From Pseudomonas sp. PDM15 (GTDB lineage: Bacteria > Pseudomonadota > Gammaproteobacteria > Pseudomonadales > Pseudomonadaceae), in NCBI RefSeq assembly GCF_014851565.1, contig NZ_JACVAA010000003.1:372001-436000 (forward strand): a stretch of 64,000 nt of DNA, written 5' to 3'. The notes under the pieces were generated by a model. That model did no database searches and had not been told where the DNA came from. It worked only from the letters and a program-made list of their open reading frames with translations. The position numbers and the translations under genes were made by a program. Positions 59,357 to 64,000 of this stretch are shown here, one piece after another (the stretch's first letter is position 1; each line of letters opens with the position of its first letter).

Positions 59357-62188
59357 TTAAACAGTAAAGGCGTCGTTCAGCAGTTTTTCCTGCTGTTCGG
59401 CGTGCATCGAAGCGTAACCACAGGCCGGAGCAGCCGAGGCATCGCGGCCGGCGTACTGAAGGAACAGCTCCTTCTTGTGCGCGGAAGCGACACGGCGCAT
59501 GTGGTGCTGGCTGCAATACCAGGCGCCCTGGTTCATCGGCTCTTCCTGACACCAGACGATGTGCTTGAGGTTCTTGTACGGCGCCAGAATCTCGGCCAGG
59601 TCGTCTTCCGGGAACGGATAGAGCTGCTCGATACGCACGATGGCAATGTCCTCGCGACCTTCCGCACGGCGCTTGGCCAGCAGGTCGTAGTACACCTTGC
59701 CGCTGCACAGCACGAGACGTTCGACCTTCTTCGGATCGATCTGATCGATCTCGCCGATGGCAGTCTGGAACGAGCCTTCGGCCAGTTCTTCCAGGGTCGA
59801 GATGGCCAGCGGGTGGCGCAGCAGCGACTTCGGCGTCAGCACTACCAGTGGCTTGCGCAGCGGGCGAATCACCTGGCGACGCAGCATGTGGTAGACCTGC
59901 GCCGGGGTGGTCGGCACGCAGACCTGCATGTTGTGCTCGGCACACAGCTGCAGGAAGCGCTCCAGACGCGCGGAGCTGTGCTCCGGGCCCTGCCCTTCAT
60001 AGCCGTGCGGCAGCAGCATGGTCAGGCCGCACAGACGGCCCCACTTGTGCTCGCCACTGGAGATGAACTGGTCGAACACCACCTGGGCGCCGTTGGCGAA
60101 GTCGCCGAACTGGGCTTCCCAGATCACCAGCGCGTTGGGCATGGTGGTGGAGTAGCCGTATTCGAAGGCCAGTACCGCTTCTTCCGAGAGGAAGGAGTCG
60201 TACAGCTGGAAGCGCGGCTGACCTTCATAGAGGTTCTGCAGCGGCAGGTAGGTGGTCGCGTCCTTCTGGTTGTGCAGCGCCGCGTGGCGGTGCGAGAAGG
60301 TGCCGCGGCCGACGTCCTGGCCGGTCATGCGCACAGGATGGCCTTCGAACAGCAGGCTCGCGTACGCCAGGTTCTCGGCGTAGCCCCAGTTGATCGGCAT
60401 AGCGCCGGCGGTCATCTTGGCGCGGTCCTCCAGCACCTTGGAGACCTGACGCTGAAGGACGAAGCCTTCCGGGATCTCCAGCAGCTTGCCGGCCAGATCC
60501 TGCAGGGTCTTCAGATCGCAGCGGGTGTCGTGACGCGCAGTCCAGGCATGGCCCAGGTACGGACGCCAGTCGACGAACAGCTCCTTGTTCGGCTCCTTGA
60601 CCAGGCTCTTGACCACGTGCTGGCCGTTGTCCAGCGCGCTGCGGTACTCCTCGATGCGGGCGTTCACCGCATCTTCGGCGACACGGCCGGACTGCACCAG
60701 GCTCTCGGCATACAGCTCACGGGTGGTGCGCTGCTTGGCGATCTGCTGGTACATCAGCGGCTGGGTGCCACTCGGTTCGTCGGCCTCGTTGTGGCCGCGA
60801 CGGCGGTAGCAGACCAGGTCGATGACAACGTCACGCTTGAACTGCATGCGGTAGTCGACGGCCAGCTGGGTGACGAACAGCACCGCCTCCGGGTCGTCGC
60901 CGTTCACGTGCAGGATCGGCGCCTGGATCATCTTCGCCACGTCGGTGGCGTACTCGGTGGAACGCGAGTCGTCGGCACGGCTGGTGGTGAAGCCAACCTG
61001 GTTGTTGATCACGATGTGAATGGTGCCGCCGGTCTTGTAGGCACGGGTCTGCGACATCTGGAAGGTTTCCATGACCACGCCCTGACCGGCGAACGCCGCG
61101 TCACCGTGGATGGAAATCGGCAGGACCTTGTCACCGGTCGAGTCCTGACGGCGGTCCTGACGGGCACGCACCGAACCCTCGACCACCGGAGAGACGATCT
61201 CCAGGTGCGAAGGGTTGAACGCCAGCGCCAGGTGTACTTCGCCACCCGAGGTCATAACGTTGGAAGAGAAGCCCTGGTGGTACTTCACGTCACCGGAGGA
61301 CAGGCCTTCGACCTGCTTGCCTTCGAACTCGTCGAACAGGTCGCGCGGGTTCTTGCCAAAGGTGTTGACCAGTACGTTGAGGCGGCCGCGGTGGGCCATG
61401 CCGATGACGATTTCCTTGGTGCCGTAGGAGCCGCAGCGCTGGATGATCTCGTCCAGCAGCGGGATCAGGCTCTCGCCACCCTCCAGACCGAAGCGCTTGG
61501 TGCCCGGGTACTTGGTACCCAGGTACTTTTCCAGGCCTTCGGCGGCGGTCAGACGCTCGAGCAGATGGCTCTGCACCTCGGCCGAATAGGCCGGGCGGCC
61601 GCGCACGCTTTCCAGACGCTGCTGGAACCACTTGCGCTGCTCGGAATCGACGATGTGGGTGAACTCGGCGCCAATGGTGCGGCAATATGTCTGCTGCAAC
61701 GACTCGTGGATTTCCCGTAGAGTCGCCTCCTCCTTGCCGATGTAGAGTTCACCAGTACGGAAGGTGGTGTCGAGGTCGGCGTTGGTCAGCCCATAGTGGT
61801 GGACTGCCAGATCGGCTGGCGCAGGACGCTGCCACAGACCCAGCGGGTCGAGCGTGGAGGCCTGATGGCCGCGCATGCGATATGCCTGGATCAGGCGCAG
61901 AACTTCCACCTGCTTCTTCTCATGCTCGCTGCTCACGCTCCCGGCGGAAACCGGCTGAGCACGGCGCTGGTTCTTGGCCAGCAGCACGAAATGATCGCGG
62001 ACAGTGGAGTGTGAAACGTCGGTGATGGTATTCCCATCGGCCGGCAGTTTCTGGAAGTAGGTGCGCCACTCTTCGGGCACAGCGTTGGGATCGTGCAGGT
62101 AGAGCTCATAGAGCTCTTCCACGTAGGCCGCGTTGCCACCGGATAGGTGGGCGCTGTCCCACATGCGCTGCATCACGCTTTCTTGCAT
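59357..62188 (-). CDS. sucA: 2-oxoglutarate dehydrogenase E1 component
   Basis: 943-residue thiamine diphosphate enzyme that decarboxylates 2-oxoglutarate. N-terminal segment [44 protein letters not shown] is typical. Core contains [11 protein letters not shown], the ThDP/Mg-binding [11 protein letters not shown]...NNQVGFTTS pattern and [31 protein letters not shown] before the ATG. First gene of sucAB-lpdG; a 244-bp gap with a terminator separates it from sdhB. Confidence 0.97.
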   Translation of the reverse strand: MQESVMQRMWDSAHLSGGNAAYVEELYELYLHDPNAVPEEWRTYFQKLPADGNTITDVSHSTVRDHFVLLAKNQRRAQPVSAGSVSSEHEKKQVEVLRLIQAYRMRGHQASTLDPLGLWQRPAPADLAVHHYGLTNADLDTTFRTGELYIGKEEATLREIHESLQQTYCRTIGAEFTHIVDSEQRKWFQQRLESVRGRPAYSAEVQSHLLERLTAAEGLEKYLGTKYPGTKRFGLEGGESLIPLLDEIIQRCGSYGTKEIVIGMAHRGRLNVLVNTFGKNPRDLFDEFEGKQVEGLSSGDVKYHQGFSSNVMTSGGEVHLALAFNPSHLEIVSPVVEGSVRARQDRRQDSTGDKVLPISIHGDAAFAGQGVVMETFQMSQTRAYKTGGTIHIVINNQVGFTTSRADDSRSTEYATDVAKMIQAPILHVNGDDPEAVLFVTQLAVDYRMQFKRDVVIDLVCYRRRGHNEADEPSGTQPLMYQQIAKQRTTRELYAESLVQSGRVAEDAVNARIEEYRSALDNGQHVVKSLVKEPNKELFVDWRPYLGHAWTARHDTRCDLKTLQDLAGKLLEIPEGFVLQRQVSKVLEDRAKMTAGAMPINWGYAENLAYASLLFEGHPVRMTGQDVGRGTFSHRHAALHNQKDATTYLPLQNLYEGQPRFQLYDSFLSEEAVLAFEYGYSTTMPNALVIWEAQFGDFANGAQVVFDQFISSGEHKWGRLCGLTMLLPHGYEGQGPEHSSARLERFLQLCAEHNMQVCVPTTPAQVYHMLRRQVIRPLRKPLVVLTPKSLLRHPLAISTLEELAEGSFQTAIGEIDQIDPKKVERLVLCSGKVYYDLLAKRRAEGREDIAIVRIEQLYPFPEDDLAEILAPYKNLKHIVWCQEEPMNQGAWYCSQHHMRRVASAHKKELFLQYAGRDASAAPACGYASMHAEQQEKLLNDAFTV

Positions 62189-62346
62189 GCTTGGTCACCC
62201 TCGGTAAGGGGACACCACCGGCGTAGAAGCCGTAGCTGGGCCATTCATAGTCCTGAAGCAGCGACCTGGTAAGCCACTACGGATCCCGCAGATAGTCCGG
62301 GTACCAGCCCGGATGCCCCTGCTGGTCGTCATTTTTCTTTCAAATA

Positions 62347-62375
62347 AGAGCCCTGGCTTTGTGAGCTGGGGCTCT
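62347..62375 (-). terminator. Probable terminator after sdhB
   Basis: Minus-strand stem AGAGCCC...GGGCTCT, extended inside by AGC/GCT, followed by TTATTTG. Lies 58 nt after the sdhB stop. Modest U-run, so termination may be partial and allow read-through into sucA. The rest of 62189-62432 presumably holds a sucA promoter, which I cannot pinpoint. Confidence 0.6.
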
Positions 62376-62432
62376 GGCTTTACTGCGCCGGCGAATCGTT
62401 CCGCCGACGCAGGTGTAACGTGAAACGCTGAA

Positions 62433-63152
62433 TCAGGTACCGCTCTGCAGCAGCATGTTACGTACGTGACCGATGGCCTTGGTCGGGTTCAGACCCTTGG
62501 GGCACACGTTCACGCAGTTCATGATGCCGCGGCAGCGGAACACGCTGAACGGGTCATCCAGGGACGCCAGACGCTCGGCGGTCTTGGTGTCGCGGCTGTC
62601 GGCCAGGAAGCGATAGGCCTGCAGCAGCGCGGCGGGACCGAGGAACTTGTCCGGGTTCCACCAGAAGGACGGGCAGCTGGTGGAGCAGCACGCGCACAGG
62701 ATGCACTCGTACAGGCCGTCCAGCTTCTCGCGCTCTTCCGGGCTCTGCAGACGCTCGATGGCCGGAGCCGGCGTATCGTTCTGCAGGAACGGCTGCACCT
62801 TCTCGTACTGCTTGTAGAAGATGCTCATGTCGACGACCAGGTCACGAATGACCGGCAGACCCGGCAGCGGGCGAATGACCAGCTTGTTGCCCTTCACCAC
62901 GGTGGAGATCGGGGTAATGCAGGCCAGGCCATTCTTGCCGCTGATGTTCATGCCGTCGGAACCGCACACGCCTTCACGGCAGGAACGACGGTAGGAGAAG
63001 CCTTCGTCCTGTTCCTTGATCAAGGCCAGTACGTCGAGAACCATCAGGTCCTTGCCGTCGATCTGCACCGTGAAGTCCTGCATGAACGGCGCGGCGTCTT
63101 TTTCCGGGTTGTAGCGATAAACGCTGACTTGCAAAGTGTTACCAAGAGACAT
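62433..63152 (-). CDS. sdhB: Succinate dehydrogenase iron-sulfur subunit
   Basis: 239 residues from the ATG at 63152 (AAGGGTGG upstream); a GTG at 63161 is the alternative. Three Fe-S clusters: [2Fe-2S] ligands in SCREGVCGSDGMN...GLAC, then CILCACCSTSCPSFWWNP and CRGIMNCVNVCPKGLNP for [4Fe-4S] and [3Fe-4S]. Carries electrons from SdhA to ubiquinone in the inner membrane. The start lies 11 nt after the sdhA stop. Confidence 0.97.
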   Translation of the reverse strand: MSLGNTLQVSVYRYNPEKDAAPFMQDFTVQIDGKDLMVLDVLALIKEQDEGFSYRRSCREGVCGSDGMNISGKNGLACITPISTVVKGNKLVIRPLPGLPVIRDLVVDMSIFYKQYEKVQPFLQNDTPAPAIERLQSPEEREKLDGLYECILCACCSTSCPSFWWNPDKFLGPAALLQAYRFLADSRDTKTAERLASLDDPFSVFRCRGIMNCVNVCPKGLNPTKAIGHVRNMLLQSGT

Positions 63153-63163
63153 GGTGGCCACCC

Positions 63164-64000
63164 TTAATAAGTACGTACTTTGGGTTCAAATGCAGGAACG
63201 GTCTTCGGCGCGAAGTTCACAGCGCGCTTGGCAACACGTTTCTCACCCGGGAAGTACAGGGAGTGGCACAGCCAGTTGGTGTCGTCGCGGTCCTCGTAGT
63301 CTTCGCGGGCATGGGCGCCGCGGGACTCGGTACGGGTGTCGGCGGCGATGGCAGTGGCTTCGGCCACTTCCAGCAGGTTCTGCAGCTCCAGCGCTTCGAT
63401 ACGCGCGGTGTTGAAGGCCTGGCTCTTGTCGGCAATCTTGACGTTGGCGATGCGCTCGCGCAGATCGGCCAGCTGAGTGATGCCCTTCTTCATGTATTCG
63501 CCGGTACGGAATACGCCGAAGTAGTTCTGCATGCACTGCTGCAGCTCTTTACGCAGCGGAGCCACATCTTCACCGCTGCTGCGCTCGTTGACGCCGGACA
63601 GGCGCTTGAGCGAAGCCTCGATGTCGGTCTCGCTGGCACCACGGACTTCCACGCCTTCTTTCAGCGCTTTTTCCAGGTGCAGGCCAGCGGCACGACCGAA
63701 CACGACCAGGTCGAGCAGCGAGTTGCCGCCCAGACGGTTGGCACCGTGTACCGATACGCAGGCGACTTCACCCACGGCGAACAGACCTTCGATGATCTTG
63801 TCGTTGCCGTTGGCGTCCTGGGTGATGGCCTGGCCATGAATGTTGGTGGCAACGCCGCCCATCATGTAGTGGCAGGTCGGGATCACCGGAACCGGAGCGA
63901 GCACCGGGTCGACGTGAGCGAAAGTCTTAGACAGTTCGCAGATGCCCGGCAGACGGCTGTGCAGCACTTCTTCGCCGAGGTGGTCGAGCTTCAGCAGCAC
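63164..64000 (-). CDS. sdhA: Succinate dehydrogenase flavoprotein subunit (C-terminal part)
   Basis: 278 codons of the C-terminal half; the N-terminus with the FAD-binding region lies beyond the right edge. Visible: THYMMGG-type active-site segment ([17 protein letters not shown]) and the adenine-binding [22 protein letters not shown], then the helical C-terminal domain ending in [18 protein letters not shown]...VRTY. Oxidises succinate to fumarate, passing electrons to SdhB. sdhC and sdhD are expected upstream outside the window. Confidence 0.96.
   Translation of the reverse strand: MLLKLDHLGEEVLHSRLPGICELSKTFAHVDPVLAPVPVIPTCHYMMGGVATNIHGQAITQDANGNDKIIEGLFAVGEVACVSVHGANRLGGNSLLDLVVFGRAAGLHLEKALKEGVEVRGASETDIEASLKRLSGVNERSSGEDVAPLRKELQQCMQNYFGVFRTGEYMKKGITQLADLRERIANVKIADKSQAFNTARIEALELQNLLEVAEATAIAADTRTESRGAHAREDYEDRDDTNWLCHSLYFPGEKRVAKRAVNFAPKTVPAFEPKVRTY

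Overview
This 64 kb window is a GC-rich chromosomal segment of a Pseudomonas species. Gene content and order match Pseudomonas throughout: acnD-prpC-prpB-GntR, pabB/thrH/cysH/cysB, oprI next to an L,D-transpeptidase, tesA, lipA with its foldase, moxR-DUF58-tgpA, kdpFABC-DE and sdh-suc-lpd. The family I.1 lipase and overall style suggest the mendocina/oleovorans/alcaligenes side of the genus; that placement is inference. I see no rRNA, tRNA, CRISPR array, insertion sequence or prophage. Almost everything is core genome, so the interest lies in regulation and in a few poorly understood genes.

Layout. 1-4255 (minus): the 2-methylcitrate (propionate) operon, with a GntR/FadR regulator upstream, then prpB, prpC and acnD (acnD runs off the left edge). 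Three similar palindromes lie in front of the regulator. 4538-7597 (plus): a three-gene retropepsin-like protease / inactive transglutaminase-7TM / ATP-grasp ligase cluster. 7690-11510: pabB, thrH, an unusual short cysH, and cysB. 11648-16393: universal stress protein, 5'-nucleotidase, 2-dehydropantoate 2-reductase, thioredoxin-fold protein, PilZ protein, DAHP synthase and a small acetyltransferase. 16414-21049: a membrane-anchored unknown, oprI with an L,D-transpeptidase facing it, a four-cysteine unknown, tesA, and a LolD-like ATPase. 21049-25056: the ABC permease, greB, an unknown and the RNA cyclic phosphodiesterase. 25327-27355: secreted lipase and its membrane foldase, with a sigma-54 promoter and a distant upstream inverted repeat. 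27401-32056: DoxX, MltF-like lytic transglycosylase, TatD nuclease, thioesterase, CHAD protein. 32058-35922 (minus): moxR-DUF58-tgpA, reading into CHAD. 36014-38117: flavin reductase-like protein, small lipoprotein, patatin phospholipase. 38125-46098 (minus): complete kdpFABCDE, including the 29-codon kdpF, with REP-like inverted repeats at two gene junctions. 46462-54025 (minus): DUF945 protein, AI-2E family transporter, DUF4892 protein, glutathione transferase, two alpha/beta hydrolases, branched-chain amino acid carrier. 54317-64000 (minus): sucD, sucC, lpd, sucB, sucA, sdhB and partial sdhA, the half of the TCA cycle from 2-oxoglutarate to fumarate.

Functional links. The propionate genes at the left edge feed succinate and pyruvate, and the suc/sdh genes at the right edge process succinate. 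OprI (the Lpp homologue) and the adjacent L,D-transpeptidase are probable substrate and enzyme. Lipase and foldase form one secretion unit. Most transcription units are closed by clear intrinsic terminators. Several junctions carry hairpins that probably tune the relative output of neighbouring genes, notably a strong terminator between lipA and its foldase.
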